64,000 nt of DNA from Fibrobacterota bacterium. Its GTDB lineage: Bacteria; Fibrobacterota; Fibrobacteria; UBA11236. Both the position numbers and the translations under genes were made by a program. Location: positions 1 through 64,000 of the forward strand of contig CANIEU010000006.1 in NCBI GenBank assembly GCA_947466585.1, in the 5' to 3' direction. The notes below the pieces were generated by a model, which did not search any database, was not told where the DNA came from, and saw nothing but the letters and a program-made list of their open reading frames with translations. Shown here one piece after another: positions 35,534 through 43,747 of this stretch (position 1 is its first letter; the number at the start of each line of letters is the position of its first letter).

Positions 35534-35902
35534 TTACGGGGACTGGATGTGGTTTTTGACGTCGAGCGTCTTGCCGAATTCGGCCTTGAGCCGGCGCGCA
35601 ACCTCTTCGAGCGTGAGCTTAGTGGTGATCAGATCGATCTCCAGCTCGGCTGCGCGCTTGGCCACCTTTTCGGGCGGAACATGCGCGTTCGTGAAAAGGA
35701 TGGCCACGATGTCGACCTCTTCTGCCACCTGCATCAGGCGTGTGTGCACCAGATTCGTGACAAGAAGCACGTTCGAAAAATCGTCGGTGAGTTCGTTGGG
35801 GTCTGTGCCGGTAAACGCAAGATCCACGGTTTCGTGAAGCAGCTCTGGCCCAACGAGGGTGCCCTCGATGGCGTCGAGTATGGAACGAAGATCCGTTTGC
35901 AT
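35534..35902 (-). CDS. DRTGG-domain protein
   Basis: This is a 122-residue protein resembling the DRTGG domain (PF07085): NELTDDFSNVLLVTNLVHT, VDIVAILFTNAHVPPE and IDLITTKLTLEEVARRL match the strand-helix order and the usual end with a regulator-like helix. The domain is found beside CBS domains in kinases and hydrogenase regulators; its ligand is uncertain. The frame is open further upstream, but ATG 35902 gives the natural domain boundary. Confidence 0.6.
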   Translation of the reverse strand: MQTDLRSILDAIEGTLVGPELLHETVDLAFTGTDPNELTDDFSNVLLVTNLVHTRLMQVAEEVDIVAILFTNAHVPPEKVAKRAAELEIDLITTKLTLEEVARRLKAEFGKTLDVKNHIQSP

Positions 35903-36171
35903 GGCGAAAGCGTGCCTGAAGTAACGCAAATGGGCAACCCGAAAACCAGGCTGACCGTGCGAAAGTGTTAGGGTTGCGGCTCCTGTCTCATATACGGGAA
36001 TAAAGGTAATCTGCTCTACGCGGTTTCTGTAAAGGGGGGCGAGGTCTTTGTGGGCCCGATTCCTGTCGGGAACCCCCGGGATCGCTCGCTGTGCGCTCCC
36101 GCGCATCATTTATACTTGGGACGGAGCCAAACCGCTCCGCCCAACGTCCATCTTCGCAAGAAAGGGACCGC

Positions 36172-37143
36172 ATGACCGCCATTCCGCACACGCTCATGTT
36201 CGCCGCCTCCGATGCCGAAAAGGTCTTGCTCGGCGGCGAGTCGGAGCAAAATTTCGTGCGGCTCGAAAACGCTCTCGGCGTGCGCCTCCTCACGCGCAAC
36301 TCCGGAGTGACCGTACAGGCGCCCGATGCCGCCGCCGCACAACGCGCCTTGGCGACGCTCGCCAAAATGCGCGAGACCCTCAAGACCGGCCAGCACCTCT
36401 CCGAATTCTACGTCGACGAACTCGTGCGTCTTTCCCTCGGCAAGCCCGACGCCAAAGCCTTCGTGCCTTCGCTCGAAAAGCCGGTGCTTATCGATCGCTA
36501 CGGCAAACCCGTGCAACCGAAAACCCTGGGGCAGGCGCGCTTTCTTCAAATCATCCGCGAGCACGACATCGTCTTCGCCGCCGGTCCTGCAGGGACGGGC
36601 AAAACCTTCATGGCAGTGGCCATGGCCGTGCAGGCACTCGAGAAAAAGCTGGTGGATCGCGTCATCCTTTGCCGGCCCGCGGTGGAATCTGGAGAAAGCC
36701 TCGGGTTTCTGCCAGGCGTGATCTCCGAAAAAATCGCGCCCTACATGCGGCCGTTGCACGACTCCCTCAGCGTCATGCTGCCCACCGAACGCCTGCGGGA
36801 ATACTGGGACGGAAACTCCATCGAGATCGCGCCGCTGGCTTACATGCGTGGGCGCACCCTGAGCCGCAGCTTCGTGATTCTCGATGAAGCACAGAACACC
36901 ACCGTGGCCCAAATGAAAATGTTCCTGACGCGCCTCGGACCAGGCACGCGCGCTGTACTTACAGGCGACGAAAGTCAGGTCGATCTCGGGATCCGCGAAA
37001 AGTCGGGCTTTTCCCATGCCCGACGCATTCTTGCCGGCATCGAGGGTATCGGGCAGATCGAGATGGGCCTCGAGGATATCGTGCGCCATCGGCTGGTTCG
37101 CGAAATCATCCGTGCTTACGAGACCAACGGGGTACGGGAATAA
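36172..37143 (+). CDS. phoH: PhoH-like ATPase
   Basis: The 323-residue protein has the PhoH/YbeZ plan: an N-terminal KH-like region (about 10-70), then a P-loop with Walker A GPAGTGKT near residue 138 and Walker B FVILDEAQN near 234, plus LTGDESQVDL. The family is linked to RNA metabolism and usually lies beside the endonuclease gene ybeY, which is absent here. AAAGGGA stands four bases before ATG 36172, which excludes the longer upstream frame. Confidence 0.92.
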   Translation: MTAIPHTLMFAASDAEKVLLGGESEQNFVRLENALGVRLLTRNSGVTVQAPDAAAAQRALATLAKMRETLKTGQHLSEFYVDELVRLSLGKPDAKAFVPSLEKPVLIDRYGKPVQPKTLGQARFLQIIREHDIVFAAGPAGTGKTFMAVAMAVQALEKKLVDRVILCRPAVESGESLGFLPGVISEKIAPYMRPLHDSLSVMLPTERLREYWDGNSIEIAPLAYMRGRTLSRSFVILDEAQNTTVAQMKMFLTRLGPGTRAVLTGDESQVDLGIREKSGFSHARRILAGIEGIGQIEMGLEDIVRHRLVREIIRAYETNGVRE

Positions 37144-37262
37144 AAGCGCGCGGGAATAACCGATTTTGACCTTGAATCCCGCGCCATGGAATCATATCTT
37201 TCTCCCCGCTTTGGGCGTTCCGCCAGGCAATTCAGCCTGACTGGTTCGAAAGCGGTGTGTTG

Positions 37263-37487
37263 ATGCGGTTTTTCAGCAAAAAAAACTACCTCGGACTTGG
37301 CCTCGGCCTCCTGCTCCTCTTGGTGGGATTTTTCCTGCTGGGTCAAAAGCCCGCCAACAATAGCCTCGCGCTGAACGTGGCGCCCTTTGTCCTGCTTTTC
37401 GCTTATCTGGTGGTCATCCCCTGGAGCCTCTGGAAAAGCGACAGCAAGACCGAAAAAGCTGAGGGCGACGCGAACAAGGGCGTTTAG
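37263..37487 (+). CDS. Small two-helix membrane protein (DUF3098-like)
   Basis: The 74-residue protein begins MRFFSKKNYLGLGLGLLLLL and has two membrane helices (about 10-28 and 38-57) with a charged tail. F-x-K-x-N-Y before the first helix and GFFLLG after it resemble the DUF3098 family of FCB-group bacteria. ATG 37263 is chosen; GTG 37257 adds two residues. Its last codons GGC GTT TAG are the first bases of tRNA-Val, a ten-base overlap. Confidence 0.65.
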   Translation: MRFFSKKNYLGLGLGLLLLLVGFFLLGQKPANNSLALNVAPFVLLFAYLVVIPWSLWKSDSKTEKAEGDANKGV

Positions 37488-37554
37488 CTCAGTTGGTTAG
37501 AGCATCTGCTTTACATGCAGAGGGTCGCTAGTTCAAATCTTGCAACGCCCACCA
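37478..37554 (+). tRNA. tRNA-Val (anticodon TAC)
   Basis: The acceptor stem GGGCGTT/AACGCCC, D-arm AGCTCAGTTGGTTAGAGC, anticodon stem TCTGC/GCAGA around TTTACAT, T-loop GTTCAAATC and encoded ACCA form a complete cloverleaf. Its 5' end overlaps the stop of the preceding small gene. Confidence 0.95.
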
Positions 37555-37672
37555 ACGCTTTTTCGCAGGTTTGGTTCGGAGGAATCCGAAGGTTACTTCG
37601 GAGAGTTTTGAAGGATTGACCTTGGTTTGGTTTTGGGTTCGATTTTTGTTCTTGGTTTTTGATTTTGGCTTT

Positions 37673-37749
37673 GGAGTGGTAGCTCAATTGGTTAGAGTAC
37701 TAGCCTGTCACGCTAGGGGTTGCGAGTTCAAGTCTCGTCCATTCCGCCA
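37673..37749 (+). tRNA. tRNA-Asp (anticodon GTC)
   Basis: The acceptor GGAGTGG/CCATTCC, anticodon stem CTAGC/GCTAG around CTGTCAC, T-loop GTTCAAGTC, discriminator G and CCA are all present. The 118-base spacer from tRNA-Val ends in a G/T-rich stretch (37620-37672) of TTGG and TTTT runs. A GACAC-GAAA-GTGTC tetraloop hairpin follows at 37755-37768. Confidence 0.95.
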
Positions 37750-37773
37750 TCCTTGACACGAAAGTGTCGCACG

Positions 37774-37806
37774 AAACTCCCGCCGGCAACGGCGGGAGTT
37801 TTTTGT
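37774..37806 (+). terminator. Intrinsic terminator of the tRNA operon
   Basis: AAACTCCCGCC pairs with GGCGGGAGTTT around GGCAAC, followed by six T. It lies 25 bases after tRNA-Asp and should end the phoH/DUF3098-like/tRNA transcript. Confidence 0.88.
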
Positions 37807-37980
37807 TTCCGGATTAAACCCCGCGCAGTGCGGCAGCCACCGGACACCGCCCCCGAGATGCCAAGACCCGGCAACCGACCCCATCGCACCCGATCCGTTC
37901 GGATCCGTCCCTTCGGCTTCTTTCCACTAGAATCGCCCTTTTCTCCTGCAAAAAAAACGCCCAGCATATAGGTTAGAAGT

Positions 37981-40185
37981 ATGCCCTATTCCATTTTGAA
38001 CTTTGAGCCCCTCCGCGCACTGCAATCGGGGACGCACTCCGATCCGTTTACCTGCTTGGGATTTCACGTACTTCCTTCGCGAGAAGGCAACGGCTCGGTG
38101 ATCCGCGTATTTAACCCCGCGTTCCGCGGCGTTTCCATCGAGCACGAAGGCCATGTCACACCCTGCGAAAACCTTTCGGGGAACGGTTGTTTCGAGGCCG
38201 TGTTTCCGGAGCGCATAGCATTTTTTCCTTACCGCGTGTACGCCTTTTTGCATTCGGGTCATACGGCGACTTTCGAAGATCCGTATGCGTTTCTACCGGT
38301 GCTGAGCGATTTCGACCTGCACCTGATTGCGCAGGGAACCCATTACCGCTTGTGGGACAAACTGGGTGCCAATCCCATGACGCATCAAGGCGTCGACGGC
38401 GTGCATTTCGCGATCTGGGCCCCCAATGCCCGCGGCGTTTCTGTGATCGGTGATTTCAACGGCTGGAATCCGCGCAGTCACATGCTCCGCCGTCGCGACC
38501 CGCACGGCGTCTGGGAAATCTTCGCGCCAGGCGTTCGCCCGGGTTTCTGCTACAAGTTCGCCGTGCATGGCGCCGACGGCGTTACGCGCGAGAAGATGGA
38601 TCCCGTGGGCCGCGAGTCCGAGCTCCGTCCGCGCACCGGTTCGGTGGTGCCCGACCCCACCCCCTATCACTGGCAGGCGGCGGAATGGGAAGGCCGGCGC
38701 GCCGATGTGCAAACCGACCGGGCCGCCTTCTCGGTTTATGAAGTGCAACTGGGATCGTGGCGCGGCGACTCCGGCGCCAAGGAACAGGTGACCTATGGCG
38801 AGCTCGCCGAAACCTTGGTGCCCTACGTGCGCGACATGGGCTATACGCATATCGAGCTGATGCCGATCCAGGAACACCCGCTCGACGAGTCGTGGGGATA
38901 CCAGGTGACCGGGTATTATGCGCCCACGCGGCGGCACGGTTCGCCCCGCGACTTCAAGGCCTTCGTCGACGCCTGCCACCTAGCCGGCATCGGGGTGATC
39001 CTCGACTGGGTGCCCGCGCATTTTCCGGAAGACCCGCACGCCTTGTGCGTGCTCGACGGAACCGAACTCTACGCCCACGAAGATCCGCGCCGGGGCAAAC
39101 ACCCCGAGTGGGGCACCATGATCTTCAACTACGGCCGCCGCGAGGTCGCCAACTTCCTCATCGCCAACGCATTGTTCTGGCTAGAGGAATACCGCATCGA
39201 CGGACTTCGGGTGGATGCCGTCGCCTCCATGCTTTACCTCGACTACGCCCGCCGCGACGGCGAGTGGCTCCCCGCCCCGGGCGGCAGCAACATCAACGGC
39301 GAAGCCGTGGAATTTCTCAAGCACCTCAACAGCGTGGTCGCGGAGCGTTGCCCCCACCGCGTGATGATCGCCGAAGAAAGCACGGCCTTTCCCGGTGTCA
39401 CCCGGCGCCCCGAAGAAGGTGGCCTTGGATTCCAATACAAGTGGAACATGGGCTGGATGCACGATTTTCTCACTTACATCTCCAAAGATCCGATCCATCG
39501 GCGGTATCACCACGACCAATTGACCTTCGAGATGTCATACGCCTTCACGGAGCGCTTCATGCTGCCGCTGTCACACGACGAAGTGGTGCACGGCAAAGGG
39601 TCCCTGATCCGCAAAATGCCCGGAGATGACTGGCAGAAGTTCGCTAACAACCGCGCTACCTTCGCCTACCTGTTCGCGCATCCGGGTAAGAAGCTGCACT
39701 TCATGGGCCTCGAATTCGGCCAATGGGACGAATGGAAGGTGAAGGGCGGCCTCGACTGGCATCTTGTTCAGCCCGGAGGATTGCACGTAGGTCTGCAAAA
39801 TCTGGTGCGCGACCTGAACCGCCTCTACCGCACCGAACCCGCCCTACGCGAGCTCGACCTGTCTCACGAGGGTTTCGAGTGGATCGACTTCCATGATCGC
39901 GACCAGAACGTCATCAGTTTTTTACGGCGTGGTCACGAGTCCGCCGATACGCTCGTGTGCGTGTTCAACTTCAGCCCAGTCCCCCGCCACGAATATCGCA
40001 TCGGCGTGCCGCGCTTCGGCCATTATCAGGAGATCCTCAACACCGATGCCGGAATGTACGGCGGCGGAAACGTGGGCAACCTAGGCGGCAAAGCGGCAGA
40101 ACAGATCCCCGCGCACAACTTTCAGGATTCGGTCTGCCTCAGCCTGCCGCCTCTCGGCGCAGTCTGGCTGAAATCGCAGGGGTGA
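37981..40185 (+). CDS. glgB: 1,4-alpha-glucan branching enzyme
   Basis: The 734-residue protein makes alpha-1,6 branches in glycogen. In order are an N1 carbohydrate-binding module (1-115), the CBM48 module with FAIWAPNARGVSVIGDFNGW (about 140), the GH13 barrel, and a C-terminal beta domain. Catalytic residues are the nucleophile in GLRVDAVAS (Asp412) and the acid in MIAEEST (Glu465); LPLSHDEVVHGK carries the last conserved Asp. The length equals E. coli GlgB. No other glycogen gene is nearby. Confidence 0.97.
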   Translation: MPYSILNFEPLRALQSGTHSDPFTCLGFHVLPSREGNGSVIRVFNPAFRGVSIEHEGHVTPCENLSGNGCFEAVFPERIAFFPYRVYAFLHSGHTATFEDPYAFLPVLSDFDLHLIAQGTHYRLWDKLGANPMTHQGVDGVHFAIWAPNARGVSVIGDFNGWNPRSHMLRRRDPHGVWEIFAPGVRPGFCYKFAVHGADGVTREKMDPVGRESELRPRTGSVVPDPTPYHWQAAEWEGRRADVQTDRAAFSVYEVQLGSWRGDSGAKEQVTYGELAETLVPYVRDMGYTHIELMPIQEHPLDESWGYQVTGYYAPTRRHGSPRDFKAFVDACHLAGIGVILDWVPAHFPEDPHALCVLDGTELYAHEDPRRGKHPEWGTMIFNYGRREVANFLIANALFWLEEYRIDGLRVDAVASMLYLDYARRDGEWLPAPGGSNINGEAVEFLKHLNSVVAERCPHRVMIAEESTAFPGVTRRPEEGGLGFQYKWNMGWMHDFLTYISKDPIHRRYHHDQLTFEMSYAFTERFMLPLSHDEVVHGKGSLIRKMPGDDWQKFANNRATFAYLFAHPGKKLHFMGLEFGQWDEWKVKGGLDWHLVQPGGLHVGLQNLVRDLNRLYRTEPALRELDLSHEGFEWIDFHDRDQNVISFLRRGHESADTLVCVFNFSPVPRHEYRIGVPRFGHYQEILNTDAGMYGGGNVGNLGGKAAEQIPAHNFQDSVCLSLPPLGAVWLKSQG

Positions 40186-40219
40186 TATCGACTTTTTGAG
40201 ATACTCGCTAGCCCGCGCT

Positions 40220-40537
40220 TTAACCAAAAGGCCAGAGCGGGCAGATCTCTTTCGCGTGCACCAATGCGGTCTCTCGGATGTTGGTCTTGCCGCTCCCGGC
40301 GACGGGCGATTCGCCGAGGCCACGGGTCACGCGCACCATTTCGGCGACCAACCGGTCGAGGCTCTTATCGGCGGATTCCTGGTCGGCCTCGCCCGTTCGA
40401 GCGGAACGGCGCATGACGGCGACGCCGGCGCGCACGAGGTCGCGCAGATTGCGGGAACACGGGACGGTGAAACTCATTCCCGCATTGCGGGCGGCGCCCA
40501 CGGCGGTGGCCCAAAGTCGGGTTTCAAGGTTTTCCAT
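40220..40537 (-). CDS. Hypothetical protein downstream of the MNIO gene
   Basis: The 105-residue product is not recognised. It is mostly helical in look (SRNLRDLVRAGVAVMRRS, SADKSLDRLVAEMVRV) with two cysteines, Cys27 and Cys99, the second in the C-terminal sequence ICPLWPFG. No signal peptide is seen. It is co-directional with the DUF692/MNIO gene, separated by heptamer element C. It could be a partner or substrate of that enzyme, but there is no direct evidence. An antisense ORF on the + strand is weaker. Confidence 0.5.
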   Translation of the reverse strand: MENLETRLWATAVGAARNAGMSFTVPCSRNLRDLVRAGVAVMRRSARTGEADQESADKSLDRLVAEMVRVTRGLGESPVAGSGKTNIRETALVHAKEICPLWPFG

Positions 40538-40610
40538 AGACTCACATCGTTAGGAATGGAACGAGACGGATCGGTTAGAACGACCTTCAACTTAGAAATC
40601 GGAAGCAGGA

Positions 40611-40677
40611 CGGTAGTAGGTAGAGAACATGATGGACAAAACCCTGTTCCAAACTAACGTCTAACGTCTACCTACTT
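40611..40677. repeat. Inverted heptamer element C
   Basis: Left arm 40611-40628 has units of TAGTAGG/TAGAGAA type; 16 bases (40613-40628) equal bases 31475-31490 of element A exactly. Right arm 40653-40677: ACTAACG, TCTAACG, TCTACCT, ACTTTCA. The spacer is 24 bases. The right arm contains the stop of the MNIO gene. Confidence 0.75.
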
Positions 40678-41527
40678 TCATACCCTCCACCAGCCGCTTC
40701 GCCTTCAATACCTCGGCGTGCACCACTTCGAAGGGCGGGATTTCATCGTCCCACTCCACCAAGGTGGGAGCGCCCCCGCAACCGGCGTAGGCCTCTTTGT
40801 AAAGCTCCCACACTTCGTCCCGGACCGGATGGTCGTGAGTGTCCAGAACGTAGGCGCCCATGTCGCTGTGACCGGCAAGATGCATCTGAATCACTCGCGA
40901 CAGATCGAGACCGCGCAAGTAAGTGTGCGGATCGAATCCGTGATTGCGCGAAGAGACATAAATGTTGTTGACGTCGAGTATCATGCGGCAGTCGGCTTTC
41001 TCGACCACCTTGCGGTAGAACTCCCACTCCGGCATGGTACCCTTCGTCGCTTCCGCCACCGCAGATAGGTTCTCGATCCCCAACGGCAGCTCAAGAAAAT
41101 CCTGGGCTACGCGGGCCCGGTCGGCGACGTAGGCGGCGGTCTTTTCGCTGTAGGGCAGCGGGTACAGGTCGTGGTAATGGTGGCCACCGAACCGGGTCCA
41201 ACACAGGTGATCACTGAACCAAGGGGCCTTCACCCGGCGGGCCAGAGCTTTAAGCCTGCGCAGGTAGTCGAAATCTAGGGGGTCGGCCGACCCGAGCGAG
41301 AGGCAAACCCCGTGCAAAACCAACGGGTAGCGTTCCGCGATCCGGTGCAGATTGTACGCGGGGATCCCCGAAGCATCCATGAAATTCTCGGAAATGATCT
41401 CGAAGAAGTCCACTTCGGGCCAATGTTCGAAGAGATGCGGGTAATGAGGAATGCGGAGCCCAAGCCCGAAACCCAGGTGCCCGGAGGTCTTGGTAACGGT
41501 CGAGGCCCGATCCGAAGCAGGTTTCAT
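40661..41527 (-). CDS. MNIO-family (DUF692) multinuclear iron oxidase
   Basis: This 288-residue TIM-barrel protein belongs to DUF692, the family of MbnB, TglH and BufB, which use two or three iron ions to modify cysteine residues of peptides. Typical segments are LGFGLGLRIPHY, FFEIISENFMDA, LHGVCLSLGSADPLD, WFSDHLCWTRFGGHHYHDL, ENLSAV, ILDVNNIYVSS and QMHLAGHSD, which carry the iron-binding His/Asp/Glu/Asn residues. The usual companions (DUF2063 partner, short Cys-rich precursor) are not beside it. ATG 41527 is preferred over an earlier in-frame start. The tail VGRR and stop lie in repeat element C. Confidence 0.88.
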   Translation of the reverse strand: MKPASDRASTVTKTSGHLGFGLGLRIPHYPHLFEHWPEVDFFEIISENFMDASGIPAYNLHRIAERYPLVLHGVCLSLGSADPLDFDYLRRLKALARRVKAPWFSDHLCWTRFGGHHYHDLYPLPYSEKTAAYVADRARVAQDFLELPLGIENLSAVAEATKGTMPEWEFYRKVVEKADCRMILDVNNIYVSSRNHGFDPHTYLRGLDLSRVIQMHLAGHSDMGAYVLDTHDHPVRDEVWELYKEAYAGCGGAPTLVEWDDEIPPFEVVHAEVLKAKRLVEGMKVGRR

Positions 41528-41660
41528 GCTGACAAAACTACTTGATTCCCCTTCGTTCAAGGCGGGTGCCGGAAAGCGGATTTCCTTTTATGACAATCAC
41601 TTAACTCTACTAATCCGGAATATTCAAATCCTTTCAATAATTTCCCTTCTCAAACATTTA

Positions 41661-41688
41661 TTGACAAGAAGGTTTTTTTGGTTAAATA
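41661..41688 (+). promoter_or_regulatory. Sigma-70-like promoter of the small barrel gene
   Basis: A perfect TTGACA (41661-41666) is 16 bases from TAAATA (41683-41688). Transcription would start just before the tandem 26-bp repeats, leaving an 80-base leader before ATG 41777. Confidence 0.6.
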
Positions 41689-41693
41689 GTGCG

Positions 41694-41745
41694 CAGTTTG
41701 AGGCCCACAAAGCCTCTGACAGTTTGAGGCCGATAAGACCTCTGA
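41694..41745 (+). repeat. Two tandem 26-bp hairpin repeats in the 5' leader
   Basis: Two adjacent 26-bp units (41694-41719 and 41720-41745) begin CAGTTTGAGGCC and end CCTCTGA. Each can fold, GAGGC with GCCTC in the first and GAGGC with a GACCTC arm in the second. They lie between promoter and Shine-Dalgarno, so they may act on mRNA stability or translation. Confidence 0.75.
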
Positions 41746-41776
41746 CAAATGGTCCACCACTTTTCAAGGAGTTCTC

Positions 41777-42259
41777 ATGAAAAAGCTCACCCTTCTCGCG
41801 GCCGTGTTCGGCCTTGCTGTTGCGGCTCACGCTCAGGCCCCGCTCGGCTTGCCGATCAAGGCCCTTGGTTATGACGTGACTTGGAATCAGGTCAGCGCCC
41901 GCGTGGGTTTGTCGCAGAACACGAACCTGGATCTCGGCGTCAACCTCGGTTATGACGACACCCAGGCCAGCGACAAGTTCGGCTACGGTGTTTCGGCCAT
42001 CTACCTGGTGAACCTCCACAACTGGGGCCCCGTCAGCACGAACCTCGCCGGTGGTGTCAACCTCGGCAAGGCCGTCGCCGTCAGCGACCTCGGCGTGAAG
42101 GCTCTCGCGGCGTTCCAGCCCGAAATCCTTTTGCTCGACCATATCCTGGTCTCCACCCGCTTCGGCTGGGAACTGGATGTGACGCCGGACGTGAAACTGG
42201 CCACGGTCGGTCAGGGCGTGAGCATCGTCACGGGCGCCAACTTCAAGATCGTATTCTAA
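41777..42259 (+). CDS. Small outer-membrane beta-barrel protein
   Basis: The 160-residue product has a classic signal peptide (MKKLTLLAAVFGLAVAAHA, cleaved before QAP). The mature chain shows about eight amphipathic strands (e.g. SARVGLSQNTNLDLGVNLGY, FGYGVSAIYLVNL, VSIVTGANFKIVF), ending in phenylalanine as barrel proteins do for Bam recognition. A good AAGGAG, clear promoter, hairpin leader and strong terminator suggest an abundant monocistronic porin-like protein. Family not recognised. Confidence 0.8.
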   Translation: MKKLTLLAAVFGLAVAAHAQAPLGLPIKALGYDVTWNQVSARVGLSQNTNLDLGVNLGYDDTQASDKFGYGVSAIYLVNLHNWGPVSTNLAGGVNLGKAVAVSDLGVKALAAFQPEILLLDHILVSTRFGWELDVTPDVKLATVGQGVSIVTGANFKIVF

Positions 42260-42280
42260 GTCGACCCTCGGTCGCAGAAA

Positions 42281-42317
42281 AAAGCCCGCCTGAGTCTCAC
42301 TCAGGCGGGCTTTTTTT
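42281..42317 (+). terminator. Strong intrinsic terminator
   Basis: AAGCCCGCCTGAGT pairs with ACTCAGGCGGGCTT around CTC and is followed by seven T. It ends the small barrel transcript and, with A-rich bases on the other side, may also serve the convergent manA. Confidence 0.92.
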
Positions 42318-42364
42318 ATGCGGGGTTTTTTATTCCGGTTTTTCCTAACCGGCGAGGGCCGGGA

Positions 42365-43435
42365 TTACGCGGTGCCCCCGCCCGGACCGAACAGGGCGTC
42401 GATGGCGGCGGGCGCATGCCCGGCGACACGCAGCGGTTCTCGAACCTCATCCGCGGACTCCGGAACGAAACTGAGAAGCAGTTCTGCGTTGGTCGAGGCT
42501 TCCACCGCCACCACGGAATGACACGCGGGAATCATGGCGGTATTCCCCACCCCGAGATGCATTACATCGCCGGCCACGGGTCGCATCGTGACCGAACCCG
42601 CCAACACCGTCACCACCCGGAAGCGGCCGTGCGTTTCAAGGCGCGCCGGCCCGTGAAATACAGACCACTTCACCAGCGCAAAATACGGACACGCGACAAG
42701 CCAGGTTTCGACATGCGAACCGTGGGTCACGGTCAACGGCGGGATGTGGTAACCGGCGCGGGCGCGGGTGTCGGCCACGGCTGCTCCCTCGGCGACATGC
42801 AGGGCGCGGGGGGTTCCGTGGGCATCTACGCGACCCCAATCGTAAAGTCGGAAGGTCGTGTCGGAATTTTGTTGCACTTCGTACAACAAAAGGCCCTCGG
42901 TTATGGCATGCACCGTGCCCGCCGGAATGAAAAACGTATCGCCTTTGCGGGCCGGAAGGCGCTGCAGCACCGTCTCGCAGGCCGGAGAGGTCAGCAGGGC
43001 CAAGGTTTCTTCACGGGAACGCCCCTCGGGACGCACCCCCACAATCAGGGCCGCATCGGGAAAGGCATCCACCACATACCAGCACTCGGTTTTGGCCTCG
43101 CCGAGAGGACTGCCGTCGCCCGGATGCACCTGCACGGAGAGTTTTTCACGCGCGCCAATGAATTTGTACAGCAAGGGGAACAAAACAGGCGAGGTCGAGG
43201 TTCCCCGGAGGTCACCGAGCAATTCGAGTGCGTTCCCGGCCAGAACCTCCGTGAGTGTTTGACCGGACAGTTGCCCCTCTGCGACGGGAGTGGGTGCTTC
43301 GGGTCGATCGGACAACTCCCACGACTCTCCCATGCGATCATCCCCGGCCGTACCTTTTTGTAAAAGCCGCCACAGCATGTCACCACCCCACGGTTTGGGG
43401 AGCAACACGGGTGAGAATTTGAGGAGGGGAAGCAC
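42365..43435 (-). CDS. manA: Class I mannose-6-phosphate isomerase
   Basis: This 356-residue cupin enzyme interconverts mannose-6-phosphate and fructose-6-phosphate and so feeds GDP-mannose sugars. The zinc site is visible in LSVQVHPGD, TECWYVVD and GTVHAI; KPWGGD near residue 14 is the usual N-terminal motif. The start is GTG 43435 with no obvious Shine-Dalgarno. It may supply precursors for the glycan locus, though it is 15 kb away. Confidence 0.88.
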   Translation of the reverse strand: MLPLLKFSPVLLPKPWGGDMLWRLLQKGTAGDDRMGESWELSDRPEAPTPVAEGQLSGQTLTEVLAGNALELLGDLRGTSTSPVLFPLLYKFIGAREKLSVQVHPGDGSPLGEAKTECWYVVDAFPDAALIVGVRPEGRSREETLALLTSPACETVLQRLPARKGDTFFIPAGTVHAITEGLLLYEVQQNSDTTFRLYDWGRVDAHGTPRALHVAEGAAVADTRARAGYHIPPLTVTHGSHVETWLVACPYFALVKWSVFHGPARLETHGRFRVVTVLAGSVTMRPVAGDVMHLGVGNTAMIPACHSVVAVEASTNAELLLSFVPESADEVREPLRVAGHAPAAIDALFGPGGGTA

Positions 43436-43747
43436 AATGAAAAAGTAGGAAGGATCGGCGCGGGTAGGGAGCCGGGAAAATGCCGTCTTCTTTACGTCAT
43501 TCCGGGGCGCTTCGTCAACCTTTTTTTGTGGATGGGCGAGAATAAATTTTTCGATACGCCCCTGCGTTCATTGGCTGTGAATACAAGGTGAACTGACAAC
43601 CTTTTTGTCATAAGGATTGAGAAATCTCGCCAAAAAATCGAGCCGCACAACGGGGGATAGACAGGGAAAACTTTTCCCGGAATAAACCGGGCGAGGTCGA
43701 GGGGAACGGTATTATCTTATCGCCTCCTAATAAGAATTTGCACCCAG
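43436..43747. promoter_or_regulatory. 312-base divergent gap before dnaA, possible origin region
   Basis: No gene fits. TGTGGATGG (43528-43536) and TGTGAATAC (43575-43583) each match the DnaA-box complement TGTGGATAA at seven of nine positions. AT-rich patches lie at 43541-43552 and 43710-43740. This is too little to call an oriC, but it is the only candidate here. Promoters of manA and dnaA must lie inside. Confidence 0.3.

Noticed and set aside
36106-37089. 327-codon ORF opposite phoH
   Set aside because: Full antisense of the PhoH P-loop domain; no family resemblance of its own.
40196-40657. 153-codon ORF on the + strand opposite the 105-residue hypothetical gene
   Set aside because: His/Gly/Ala-rich mirror composition, and it runs through the repeat element; the minus-strand frame is more protein-like, though that call is itself uncertain.
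41694-41745. CRISPR-like pair of repeats
   Set aside because: The two 26-bp units are directly adjacent with no spacer and no cas gene is near.
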